NCBI GenBank assembly: GCA_902578675.1 | Contig: CACHDV010000002.1 | Span: 1-50,922 of the forward strand | Length of the DNA stretch: 50,922 bases | Direction of reading: 5' to 3' | Source: an uncultured Alphaproteobacteria bacterium | GTDB taxonomy: Bacteria; Pseudomonadota; Alphaproteobacteria; Thalassobaculales; Thalassobaculaceae | Part shown: positions 8,890-16,579 of the stretch, in pieces | How the letters are laid out: the number at the start of each line of letters is the position of its first letter | How positions within the stretch are numbered: the first letter of the stretch is position 1 | The notes under the pieces: model-generated | Told to the model about the DNA's origin: nothing | The model's input: only the letters and a program-made list of their open reading frames with translations | Databases searched by the model: none | Position numbers and translations under genes: made by a program

Positions 8890-9669
8890 ATGGACTTAGG
8901 AATACAAGGTAAAAACGCACTTGTTTGCGCAGCTAGTAAAGGTCTGGGCAGAGGTTGCGCGGAAGCATTGGCAGAGGCGGGCGTTAACTTAACTATATGT
9001 GCGAGAACCGAAAAAGACATTGTTGATACAGCAAATGAGATCCGTTCAAAATATAAAGTGAGCGTAGAGAGCGTTGCTTGCGATATTACGACTAGTGAAG
9101 GTAGAGAAGCTGCTTTAAAAACTTCAGGACCTGTAGACATTCTTATTAATAATGCAGGTGGGCCACCACCCGGTCAGTTTAGAGACTGGACTAGAGAAGA
9201 CTGGATTAAAGCCGTAGATGCGAACATGCTGACAGCCATTGAGTTGATCAAGTCCACCGTTGATGAAATGATTTCAAGAAAGTTTGGTCGAATAATTAAC
9301 ATAACCTCTGCAGCAGTAAAATCGCCCATTTCAATACTCGGGCTGTCAAACGGAGCTAGAATGGGTTTGACAGGATTCTGCGCTGGAATAGCCAGAGATA
9401 CTGTAAGAGATGGCGTTACAATCAACGGGTTGCTACCTGGACCGTTTGAAACGGACAGACTTCTTGGCAATCTAAAAGTCAGAGCTGAAGCTGCGGGCGT
9501 GAGTGAAGAGGAAATGTATAAGACAGCCGCAGCAGAAAACCCCGCGGGTCGCTTCGGAAATTCTGAAGAGTTTGGTAAGACTTGTGCTTTTTTATGTAGT
9601 GCCCACGCAGGCTTCATCAACGGTCAAAATATCCTTATGGACGGTGGTGCCTTCAGGAGTTCTTTATGA
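8890..9669 (+). CDS. SDR-fold protein lacking the catalytic Tyr-Lys pair
   Basis: A 259-residue Rossmann-fold protein of the short-chain dehydrogenase family. The NAD(P) region is a variant (CAASKGLGRGCAEALA) and NNAG is present (ILINNAGGPPPG). The Ser of IINITS is present, but at +13, where the catalytic Tyr should be, there is Ser. At +17, where the Lys should be, there is Arg (LGLSNGARMGL). A known 3-oxoacyl-ACP-reductase-like subgroup lacks the standard tetrad, so this is probably a family trait rather than decay. A good AAGGAA ribosome-binding site precedes the ATG, 12 bases after hdaA. Function is unknown; annotation as an active reductase would be unsafe. Confidence 0.82.
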   Translation: MDLGIQGKNALVCAASKGLGRGCAEALAEAGVNLTICARTEKDIVDTANEIRSKYKVSVESVACDITTSEGREAALKTSGPVDILINNAGGPPPGQFRDWTREDWIKAVDANMLTAIELIKSTVDEMISRKFGRIINITSAAVKSPISILGLSNGARMGLTGFCAGIARDTVRDGVTINGLLPGPFETDRLLGNLKVRAEAAGVSEEEMYKTAAAENPAGRFGNSEEFGKTCAFLCSAHAGFINGQNILMDGGAFRSSL

Positions 9670-9809
9670 TTTTTGGAAAGGTTTTAATAACAGCATTAAA
9701 TTGAAACAGTGCTTAATGATGACAATTATAGATTAATGTTCAGACTGCGTAATAATTTGGTAAAGCCAGCTTAACAGCTAACATTTATAAACGCGTTGGG
9801 GAGCCATCG

Positions 9810-9968
9810 ATGAGTGAGAAACGAAGTATCGAGTTAGATGGGAAAACTTTCGTCGGTGGTCAAAAATATTTCAACCGTGAGCTCTCTTGGTTGTCCTTCA
9901 ATCGCCGAGTAGTAGAAGAAGCAAAAAATAGCCTCCATTATTGGTTTGTTGTTGGATTTTGCTATTAG
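9810..9968 (+). pseudogene. ppk: Remnant of polyphosphate kinase (N-terminal ~40 codons)
   Basis: An ATG with GGGGAG seven bases upstream opens a 52-codon frame. Residues 19-40 read KYFNRELSWLSFNRRV followed by VEEAKN, the unmistakable N-terminal signature of Ppk1. In intact proteins the next residues are N-P-L-x-E-R-x-[RK]-F-L. Here the homology stops abruptly, twelve unrelated residues follow, and a TAG ends the frame. The remaining roughly 650 codons are absent from the window. The ribosome-binding site and start are preserved, so a short peptide could still be translated. The deletion junction lies at about 9930-9937. Confidence 0.85.
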
Positions 9969-10141
9969 TTTTTGACGTGGATTGAGGGGGCTTGGATAAA
10001 GTACAGATTAAAAGAGATAGAGATGCAATTTTAATGTTGTTTCCCAAGGAAATGAACATTAGTAAAGGACAAAATGTTAAAAGAAGAATAAAACGACTAG
10101 AGAGAATTTTTGGGGAACAAGTAACCCTTCAAGTTGTTTAA
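9937..10141 (+). pseudogene. ppx: Probable remnant of exopolyphosphatase (C-terminal tail)
   Basis: Directly after the ppk homology ends, the frame starting at 9937 (IIGLLLDFAISF, stop, RGLRGLG) resembles the helical segment before the Ppx C-terminal tail. A +1 shift then gives 49 open codons from 9992 to the TAA at 10141, including LMLFPKEMNISKGQ and VKRRIKRLERIFG. That matches the end of alphaproteobacterial Ppx proteins: a strand, L-x-x-P-x-[DE]-x-x-x-x-x-G-x-x-[VL]-x-R-R, then L-x-x-[LI]-[AF]. At least one stop and one frameshift interrupt it. ppk-ppx is the usual gene order, so one deletion of roughly 3 kb would produce this. The Ppx match is by eye and weaker than the Ppk match; an unrelated small ORF at 9992 is the alternative. 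Confidence 0.5.
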
Positions 10142-10157
10142 ATATTGAATAAATATA

Positions 10158-11309
10158 TTACGAATAGCGCGTAATTTTAACACTGTGGTTGTTAATGGAA
10201 AGACCAAGTTTTCCAGATTTCAAAAGCAATGCGTCGTTTCCAAAGATTTCTCGTCGCCAGCCTCTCAAAAAAGCAACATCGGCCATATCATTGGTGGCGA
10301 TTGCTTCAAGGTCTGCTGTTGCAGCAATCAATTTTTGAGCAACGTTATGTTCTTCAGCTTTCATTTTTAATAGCACCTTGAGAAGCTCAACGACAGCTGT
10401 CCCCTGATTATTTTTACGCTCCTTTTTTTCAATTTTAGGTGCTTGATCTATTGGTATTTGCTTTGCTTGAGAAATTGCTTCTAATATTTGAGCGCCGGAA
10501 TTACTTGTTGCAAAGTTGGCAGAAATACTTCTTACCTTTGCTAATTCTTCGGGTGTTGCAGGGGCCCTTGCGGCAATATCCAATATTACATCGTCGCGTA
10601 AGACACGATTTCTAGGGACGTCTCTGCGTTGTGCTTCGCGTTCTCGGAATGCTGCTATAGCCTGTACCAAGATTAGAAATTGTGGCCGGCCGCTCCTAAC
10701 TTTTAAACGAAGCCAAACCTTTTCTGGATCGATTATATAGGTTGTTCTACTAGTAACAAAATCCAATTCCTCAATTAACCAGCTTTCGCGCCCACTTTCC
10801 CTTAACTGCTTTTTTAATTTTTCATATATTTTACGTAAGTGCGTTACATCAGATAAAGCATATTTTAATTGAGAGTTCGATAGTGGTCGCTGGGACCAAT
10901 CGGTAAACCTTGACGATTTGTCTATCTCGATATCTAGTAATTGTTTGACTAATTTATCATAGCTTATGGCGTCACCATAACCGCATACCATTGCAGCGAT
11001 TTGGGTGTCAAATACAGGCTTAGGTGTGTTCTCGGTCAGGTGAAAAAATATTTCCATATCTTGCCTGCAAGCATGAAATACCTTTGTAATTGTTGGGTCG
11101 TTTAAAAGTTCAAAAACAGGTTCTAAATTTAGGTTGGGTGATATAGCGTCTATTGCTATAGCCTCCTTTTCACCTGAAATTTGAATAAGGCACAATTTCG
11201 GATAGTAGGTCTTCTCGCGCATAAACTCGGTATCTACGCTTAGATAGACTTCGTTTGAAAGTCTATCGCAAGCCGACGCAAGCGAGCGATTGTCAGTTAT
11301 TAAGGTCAT
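10158..11309 (-). CDS. rnd: Ribonuclease D
   Basis: About 383 residues; a 3'-5' exoribonuclease of the DEDD superfamily involved in tRNA 3'-end maturation. The exonuclease domain shows VDTEFMRE (motif I, Asp and Glu), HACRQDMEIFF (motif II, Asp), and YALSDVTHLRKIYEKL (motif III, Tyr and Asp; DEDDy type). An HRDC domain follows at about residues 210-290 (FREREAQRRDVPRNRVLRDD). The usual family N-terminus is M-T-L-I-T, so the ATG at 11309 is preferred over the GTG at 11324. It lies convergent to the ppx remnant, downstream of the diguanylate cyclase. Confidence 0.92.
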   Translation of the reverse strand: MTLITDNRSLASACDRLSNEVYLSVDTEFMREKTYYPKLCLIQISGEKEAIAIDAISPNLNLEPVFELLNDPTITKVFHACRQDMEIFFHLTENTPKPVFDTQIAAMVCGYGDAISYDKLVKQLLDIEIDKSSRFTDWSQRPLSNSQLKYALSDVTHLRKIYEKLKKQLRESGRESWLIEELDFVTSRTTYIIDPEKVWLRLKVRSGRPQFLILVQAIAAFREREAQRRDVPRNRVLRDDVILDIAARAPATPEELAKVRSISANFATSNSGAQILEAISQAKQIPIDQAPKIEKKERKNNQGTAVVELLKVLLKMKAEEHNVAQKLIAATADLEAIATNDMADVAFLRGWRREIFGNDALLLKSGKLGLSINNHSVKITRYS

Positions 11310-11363
11310 GCCATCCGTATACACGTAAAGAGATGCCGGGGAAACATATAGTGTGAAATTAAA

Positions 11364-12131
11364 TTACAATGTTGAAAGTCGCATCTGGCCGATCGTTGAA
11401 ACAATTTTTTTGTCAGTATTTTTTTTTAGTTTTTTATCATACATGCTTAAGTCAGCCAGATTGATTAGCTCTGTATAAGTTTCAGTCCCAGAGTAGTCAT
11501 AACGACCAATACTTGCGCCAACAACGATTTTTTGATTTTCCCACTCAAAGTGGAGGTACTTGATAGCGTTCTGTATTTCCTCAATTCTATTTGAAACCAT
11601 AGAAGATGGAAGGCCAGCTAAAATAATGGCAAATTCGTCGCCGCCCAAACGCCCGATAGTGTCGCTATCCCGAACCCTGAGTTTTAGGGAATTAGCAACT
11701 TTCTGAAGTAGTTTATCACCGGCAATATGTCCATACCGGTCATTAATGTTTTTAAACCTATCAAGATCTAACATCACTAAGGATCCACCAACTCCGCTGC
11801 GTTTTGATGAGGACAAAGTACGTTTTAATTGTGTTAGAAAACCACGCCTATTTAATAATTTCGTGAGTTCGTCAGTTATGGAGAGTTTCTCTAGTTGCTT
11901 AATTCTCTTTTGTTGTCTATCAATTCTCTTTTCGGCCTCTGTCATAGCAAGTAGGGCTAAGCTAAGAGCTTTCTCCACTTCAGTTATATCGTTAATTTGG
12001 GTGGGTGGTAGATTACCTCGCTCTATTAGACCTGAGAAATGAGAAATAATGTTGCCGAGTTTTACCTCGTCGATCGATATTTCTCGATCCGCTCTTTGGT
12101 TAACCGTAGCAATGGATTTGATTTCGCCCAT
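11364..12131 (-). CDS. Diguanylate cyclase (GGDEF)
   Basis: A 255-residue protein with an N-terminal helical region, a predicted coiled coil (about residues 55-85, AEKRIDRQQKRIKQLEKL) and a C-terminal GGDEF domain. The active-site motif is intact (RLGGDEF). The inhibitory I-site RxxD (RDSD) lies exactly five residues upstream, so feedback inhibition by c-di-GMP is predicted. ELTKLLNRRGF and DLDRFKNINDRYGHIAGD are standard elements of the domain. No membrane segment or sensor domain is obvious, so it is likely cytoplasmic. It may be co-transcribed with rnd, about 54 bases downstream. Confidence 0.93.
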   Translation of the reverse strand: MGEIKSIATVNQRADREISIDEVKLGNIISHFSGLIERGNLPPTQINDITEVEKALSLALLAMTEAEKRIDRQQKRIKQLEKLSITDELTKLLNRRGFLTQLKRTLSSSKRSGVGGSLVMLDLDRFKNINDRYGHIAGDKLLQKVANSLKLRVRDSDTIGRLGGDEFAIILAGLPSSMVSNRIEEIQNAIKYLHFEWENQKIVVGASIGRYDYSGTETYTELINLADLSMYDKKLKKNTDKKIVSTIGQMRLSTL

Positions 12132-12240
12132 TTTATTAATTACTCACGAATTGGTTTTTTTTAATGATAAGCAATAGTTGTGCCATATAAATTCACGCTA
12201 CCAATCTGTTTTAAAATGTGTGGCATTTAGAGACTTGTCT

Positions 12241-12343
12241 GCTAGCGCACATGCGCACCAGTAGCTTAAAGACCTGCTTCCTAACTATATTTGAGTTGCG
12301 GAAGCTCTATGCCAAAGAGTTTGGATATTTGACCATAGAGCTT
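12241..12343. other. Structured intergenic element with adjacent hairpins (possible ncRNA or leader)
   Basis: In the 294-base gap between the divergent diguanylate cyclase and eipB genes, AAGCTCTATG (12302-12311) and its exact complement CATAGAGCTT (12334-12343) form a 10-bp stem. The stem encloses a second helix, CCAAA/TTTGG, at 12312-12324. Just upstream, 12241-12265 folds as GCTA-GCGCA...TGCGC...TAGC. No long T-run follows on the plus strand, so it does not look like a simple terminator. It could be a small RNA, part of the eipB leader, or a protein-binding palindrome. I see no coding frame in the gap. Confidence 0.4.
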
Positions 12344-12425
12344 GAACATGTTTGTTGTAGGGATTTTCAAATCAGATGAAAACGCTATGTATTAATGGCG
12401 AAATATCAATTAAAAGAGATGACAA

Positions 12426-13244
12426 ATGATAAGGTTTTTTTTACATAGTTTTGTTGCTACCGTTTTAACCGCAATGACTCTCTTTGCTAACGCTGAAGCC
12501 GTTAGCCAGAATTCTTTTGATCAGCTTCTACCCCATCGCGCTTTTTATAAAATGTCAACAAAGCAAACTGCTTCTAGCACTGCACTATTAAATGTCGAAG
12601 GAAGACTGAGTTTTGAAATGAGAGAATTGTGCGCGAGTTGGACTGTGGAACAGCGTTATGTGATGTTGTATCAAAGAGATGACGGTTCTGAAATACAGAT
12701 TAATACCTTTCTCAGTTCTTGGGAGGAAAAGACAGGAGAGCAATACAAGTTCTTTGTAAAACGTGATGAAAGTGACGGAGTGGAAAAAGTTATTGAAGGA
12801 AAAGCTATTGTTCCAAAAAATAAAGCCGGTGGTAATGTAAAGTTTTCACAACCGGAATCAAAGCAGATTACATTAAACAAGGGGGCTCTTTTTCCTGCGG
12901 GTCATACCGTGGCATTAATTAAGGCGGCAAAGAGCAAGAAAAAGATTGCTAGAAACTTTCTTTTTGACGGTACCGAAGTTGAACCAGCAGCTCTAGTCAA
13001 CAGTATTATTGGGGTTCAAAAAACATATCTAGGAGGTCTAGCTCAGCTAGAAAAAACTACTTATTGGCCAATTCGAATGGCTTTTTTTTCAGCTGAAAAA
13101 CAACAACTTGAACCTGACTATGAAATAACCATAAACCTGCATGATAATGGTGTCGTTAGTGGATTAATCCTTGATTATGGAGATTTAATTATTGATGTGG
13201 AACTCATGGAAATAGACTATCTTCAGCGGGCTTCATGCAACTGA
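12426..13244 (+). CDS. eipB: EipB-type periplasmic cell-envelope protein (DUF1849)
   Basis: A 272-residue exported protein. Residues 1-24 form a signal peptide ending ANAEA. The mature part starts with the family hallmark LLPHRAFYKM and carries LSFEMRELCASWTVEQRY, INTFLSSWEE, GALFPAGHT, the WPIRMAFFS strand and PDYEITINLHDNGVVSG. Two Cys (CASW and the C-terminal ASCN) are placed as in EipB, where they form a disulfide. EipB is a beta-spiral periplasmic protein needed for envelope integrity in Brucella. The stop is three bases from the end of convergent dinB, with the shared T/A tract between them. Confidence 0.85.
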   Translation: MIRFFLHSFVATVLTAMTLFANAEAVSQNSFDQLLPHRAFYKMSTKQTASSTALLNVEGRLSFEMRELCASWTVEQRYVMLYQRDDGSEIQINTFLSSWEEKTGEQYKFFVKRDESDGVEKVIEGKAIVPKNKAGGNVKFSQPESKQITLNKGALFPAGHTVALIKAAKSKKKIARNFLFDGTEVEPAALVNSIIGVQKTYLGGLAQLEKTTYWPIRMAFFSAEKQQLEPDYEITINLHDNGVVSGLILDYGDLIIDVELMEIDYLQRASCN

Positions 13245-13247
13245 GGT

Positions 13248-14552
13248 TTATTTTTTTTTAATGGGTTGTTCAAGATTAAAGCCCCGTCCTTTACCGATGA
13301 CATTTTCTCCAACTTTTTCTCTAATTTGATCGATAGTCTTCTCTAATTTTTCCTGCTTGATATCATGATCATCCAAGAAGTCGAAGTCAGTCTCAACACT
13401 ACCAATATCATCGGAAAGAGTTGATAAACCAACACCCATTAGCCGGTATGTGCCTCTAGAGTTTGGAATTAGAAGTTCAAATGCGACTCTGTATATTACG
13501 TCAGCTAGCTGGGTCGGCGTTTTAATGGTTTTGCTCCGCGTGATAGTTCGGAATTTAATAGTTTTAAGCTTTAGTGTAATCGTTTTGCCGAATTTGTTTT
13601 TTGATTTCAATGACGAAGATAGTTGATCACATAGTCGCCACAGCACTGGTTTCAGTTGTTCGAGGCCACTTTTATCGTAGCTGAAAGTGACTTCTTTTGA
13701 AACGCTCTTGGCTGGCGGGTTAGGCGTTATCACTCTACTATCTATTCCGTTGGAAAAGTTAAAAAGGCGCGCGCCGATGCTGCCGTAGCGCTTTTGAAGT
13801 TCTTGAACGGAGCAGCGTTGAAGGTCAAAAATACTATAAATACCATCATTTTTAAGTTTTGTTTCCAGACGTCTTCCTACCCCAGCGATGGCTTGGATGG
13901 GGTAGTTTCCGAGAAATGTTTTAATATTCTGTTCGCCTATTACACTGAACCCGTTTGGCTTATCCATGTCAGAGGCTAGTTTTGCTAGAAATTTATTATA
14001 GCTAAGCCCAATAGATACTGTTATGCCAAGCTTTTTTTGGACATCGTTGGCAAGACGCGCCATAGTGAAAGCAGGGACACCCTGGTGCAATCGATTGGTG
14101 CCGCTTAAGTCTAAATATGCTTCGTCAATTGAAATTGATTGTACTAAAGGGGTCGTCTGCAGCATTATAGCTTTAACTGCCTTGCTAATAGCAGCGTATT
14201 TTTTCATATTTGGCGGAATTACAACCGCATCGGGACACTTTTGCAACGCCTTATACATAGGCATCGCCGACTTAATCCCGTAGGTTCTTGCAATATAACA
14301 TGCTGCCGCAACGACGCCTCGACGACTTCCGCCAATTAAAACGGGGGTATCTCTTAATTCAGGTTTATCTCTTTTTTCTACACTTGCATAGAATGCGTCA
14401 CAGTCGACGTGCGCAATTGCCAGTTGTCCTAATTCAGGATGCTTTATCAAGCGCGGCGATTGGCAGAAATAGCAGCGGGATGCTGCTTCATGGTTCATTG
14501 AAGAATAACAGTCACGACATAATACGGTTACCAGTGCGCTAGATAGTGACAA
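13248..14552 (-). CDS. dinB: DNA polymerase IV (Y family) with N-terminal zinc-ribbon-like extension
   Basis: A 434-residue translesion polymerase. Residues 12-31 hold a C-x2-C...C-x2-C cluster (LCRDC ... CYFC) ahead of the catalytic domain. The palm begins at AIAHVDCDAFYASVEK with the first metal Asp, and SIDEAYLDLSG carries the second Asp-Glu pair. The helix-hairpin-helix region (AIAGVGRRLETKLKNDGI) and little-finger domain follow. A Cys-rich extension of this kind is known in some alphaproteobacterial DinB proteins. The start is TTG with GGAAG seven bases upstream. No GTTC-N7-GTTC box is visible directly upstream. It may be co-transcribed with the ROK gene 39 bases before it. Confidence 0.93.
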   Translation of the reverse strand: MSLSSALVTVLCRDCYSSMNHEAASRCYFCQSPRLIKHPELGQLAIAHVDCDAFYASVEKRDKPELRDTPVLIGGSRRGVVAAACYIARTYGIKSAMPMYKALQKCPDAVVIPPNMKKYAAISKAVKAIMLQTTPLVQSISIDEAYLDLSGTNRLHQGVPAFTMARLANDVQKKLGITVSIGLSYNKFLAKLASDMDKPNGFSVIGEQNIKTFLGNYPIQAIAGVGRRLETKLKNDGIYSIFDLQRCSVQELQKRYGSIGARLFNFSNGIDSRVITPNPPAKSVSKEVTFSYDKSGLEQLKPVLWRLCDQLSSSLKSKNKFGKTITLKLKTIKFRTITRSKTIKTPTQLADVIYRVAFELLIPNSRGTYRLMGVGLSTLSDDIGSVETDFDFLDDHDIKQEKLEKTIDQIREKVGENVIGKGRGFNLEQPIKKK

Positions 14553-14591
14553 AGTGAAGCTTCCTACCGCTGACTATTTTTTGGCTTTTTC

Positions 14592-15494
14592 TCATAACCA
14601 CGCGGCTCCTCTTACGCCACTTGAGTCCCCGAACCTTGCTTTGCTAAGTACTGTTGAAACATCATCAGAGAAAATATATTCAGCCCAGATTTTTGGAACG
14701 TTTGAATAAAGCCTATCAATGTTAGATAGTCCTCCACCCAATACAATGGAGTCGGGATCGAGTATATTTATGACATGTGCAAGCGCTCTTGCCAATCGAT
14801 CTTCAAGGTTGCTTATTACTTGCTCTGCTTTCAAATTACCTGCAACGGATTCTTTAACAATATTTTTCATATTCAAGTTGCTGCCATGCAGATTTTTAAA
14901 CTCTCTTTCTATTGCGGGTCCAGAAATAAAGGTTTCAAGACAGCCAGTTCTTCCGCAGTAACACTTTCTGCCTTGAAGTTCACCTTCGTGCGCCCACGGG
15001 AGGGGATTGTGCCCCCATTCTCCTGCGATTTTATTTTTCCCTTTATGGATTTTTTTCCCAATCACAATACCGGCGCCAACGCCAGTGCCTAGGATTACAC
15101 CAAAAACGGTATGTGCTTTACTGCCAGCGCCATCAAAAGCTTCTGATATAGCAAAACAGTTGGCATCGTTTTCTATTAATACATCTCTCTTTAAAATTTT
15201 TTTGAGATCTTGTTTTAGTGGCTTTCCTATCAACCAGGTTGAATTCGCGTTTCGCACAAGGTTTGTCTTGGGAGATAAAGATCCCGGTATCCCTATACCA
15301 AGTTTTGTTAGATCACTTACTTCTTTATCAGCTCTATTAACTAGGTAAGCTATGGCCTTTATAGTATCGTTGTAATTGCCTTGAGGAGCAATGATGCGAT
15401 GTCGAAAAACTTCTGCGCCATTTCTATCCAAAACTATTGCCTCGATCTTTGTGCCACCCAAATCTATGCCAGTTCTAAATCGGGAAATGGTCAA
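14592..15494 (-). CDS. ROK-family sugar kinase (fructokinase/glucokinase-like)
   Basis: A 300-residue sugar kinase of the ROK family. The ATP-binding DLGGTKIEAIVLD motif is N-terminal. ENDANCFAISEAFDGAG contains the catalytic Asp region, and GTGVGAGIVI the second phosphate motif. The zinc-binding ROK signature H...GRKCYCGRTGCLE appears near residue 180. Family members phosphorylate fructose, glucose, mannose or N-acetyl sugars; specificity is not readable here. The start is TTG with AGGA nine bases upstream. It follows the D-2-hydroxyacid dehydrogenase by 38 bases on the same strand. Confidence 0.88.
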   Translation of the reverse strand: MTISRFRTGIDLGGTKIEAIVLDRNGAEVFRHRIIAPQGNYNDTIKAIAYLVNRADKEVSDLTKLGIGIPGSLSPKTNLVRNANSTWLIGKPLKQDLKKILKRDVLIENDANCFAISEAFDGAGSKAHTVFGVILGTGVGAGIVIGKKIHKGKNKIAGEWGHNPLPWAHEGELQGRKCYCGRTGCLETFISGPAIEREFKNLHGSNLNMKNIVKESVAGNLKAEQVISNLEDRLARALAHVINILDPDSIVLGGGLSNIDRLYSNVPKIWAEYIFSDDVSTVLSKARFGDSSGVRGAAWL

Positions 15495-15532
15495 TGTAAC
15501 AATCCTAAAAGCAAAGTTATTAATGATTTACC

Positions 15533-16579
15533 TTAATAACCCCTTTTCCAATCTATAATATTCTCGAGAGTCTCATTCGCCATGTAGCGCTTTAAATTTT
15601 TGAGGAATAATTCATTCCCTCGATGAGTATTAATATCAGAAGCGGCGGAAATATGAGGAGTGATTAGCACTCTATCATCATCCCATAAGCGGCTGTCCGG
15701 GGGCCTCTCAAATTCTCCGACGTAGACATCCAAAGCGGCACCTTTGATTTTGTTTTTGGCTAAAGCTCGCACTAGAGCATCTTCGTCAATTATTTCACCG
15801 CGGGCGATATTTACTATTACGGAATTGTCTTTGATAACGTCAAGGGCATCATCGTTAATTAGCTTTTCCGTCTCTTCTGTCCATTGGCAGCAAATTGCAA
15901 GATAATCGCTTTCAGCTAATATAGACTTAAATTGATCTTGGCTTGCCACACTTTCAAACCCGTCTATATGTTCTGTCGCATTGCGCCTTATTCCTAAAAC
16001 GCGCATCCCTAGAGCACTTGCCAAGCGGCCCACCTCAGTGCCGATCCCTCCAGCGCCGAGTACACAGAGTGTTTTCCCACTTAATTGCGTAACATTATAG
16101 CCCCTAGCATTAAGTTGTTTAGCTTTACGCTCTTGCTCAGGAAGATGGAGATCTTTTGCGAAGTGCAGCATTGTCGCTATAGTGTACTCAGCAATGGGAA
16201 GGTTATGGGCATATCCCCTGGAAGAAGTCACAACGATATCTGACTCCCATAGGTCACCTCTAAGCATATTGGAAGCCCCTGCTGGTCGTTGGTGAACCCA
16301 CTTAAGTTTCGGCGAGCGTGCTTTTAGGTCGAGCGGAAATGGAAACCCTACTAGAATAACTTCTGCGTCATTTAATAGTTTGTCACGCTCTTCTTTTGTT
16401 GCTTGCCCATGAGACATTGGTGATAAATAACGGTCGACAGTGAAAGTAGGCCATGTACCTCGTATTTCACCATCGAACCAACCAGGAGCCATTTTTAGTC
16501 GTATGTCTTTATCGAGATTTTTGATTTGATGCTGGAGGTCTTCTGGTAAGTTGGTTAAGGACAGAATTTCTAAGCTCAT
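15533..16579 (-). CDS. D-isomer-specific 2-hydroxyacid dehydrogenase
   Basis: About 348 residues; interconverts a 2-oxoacid and a D-2-hydroxyacid with NAD(P)H. The NAD-binding motif is VLGAGGIGTEVGRLA. The catalytic Arg is in VNIARGEIIDE, the Glu in LDVYVGEFE, and the His in VLITPHIS. The start is taken at ATG 16579, which overlaps the TGA of the upstream ThDP enzyme as ATGA, so translation is probably coupled. That coupling suggests the ThDP enzyme's product or substrate is handled by this dehydrogenase. The substrate is unknown. Confidence 0.9.
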   Translation of the reverse strand: MSLEILSLTNLPEDLQHQIKNLDKDIRLKMAPGWFDGEIRGTWPTFTVDRYLSPMSHGQATKEERDKLLNDAEVILVGFPFPLDLKARSPKLKWVHQRPAGASNMLRGDLWESDIVVTSSRGYAHNLPIAEYTIATMLHFAKDLHLPEQERKAKQLNARGYNVTQLSGKTLCVLGAGGIGTEVGRLASALGMRVLGIRRNATEHIDGFESVASQDQFKSILAESDYLAICCQWTEETEKLINDDALDVIKDNSVIVNIARGEIIDEDALVRALAKNKIKGAALDVYVGEFERPPDSRLWDDDRVLITPHISAASDINTHRGNELFLKNLKRYMANETLENIIDWKRGY

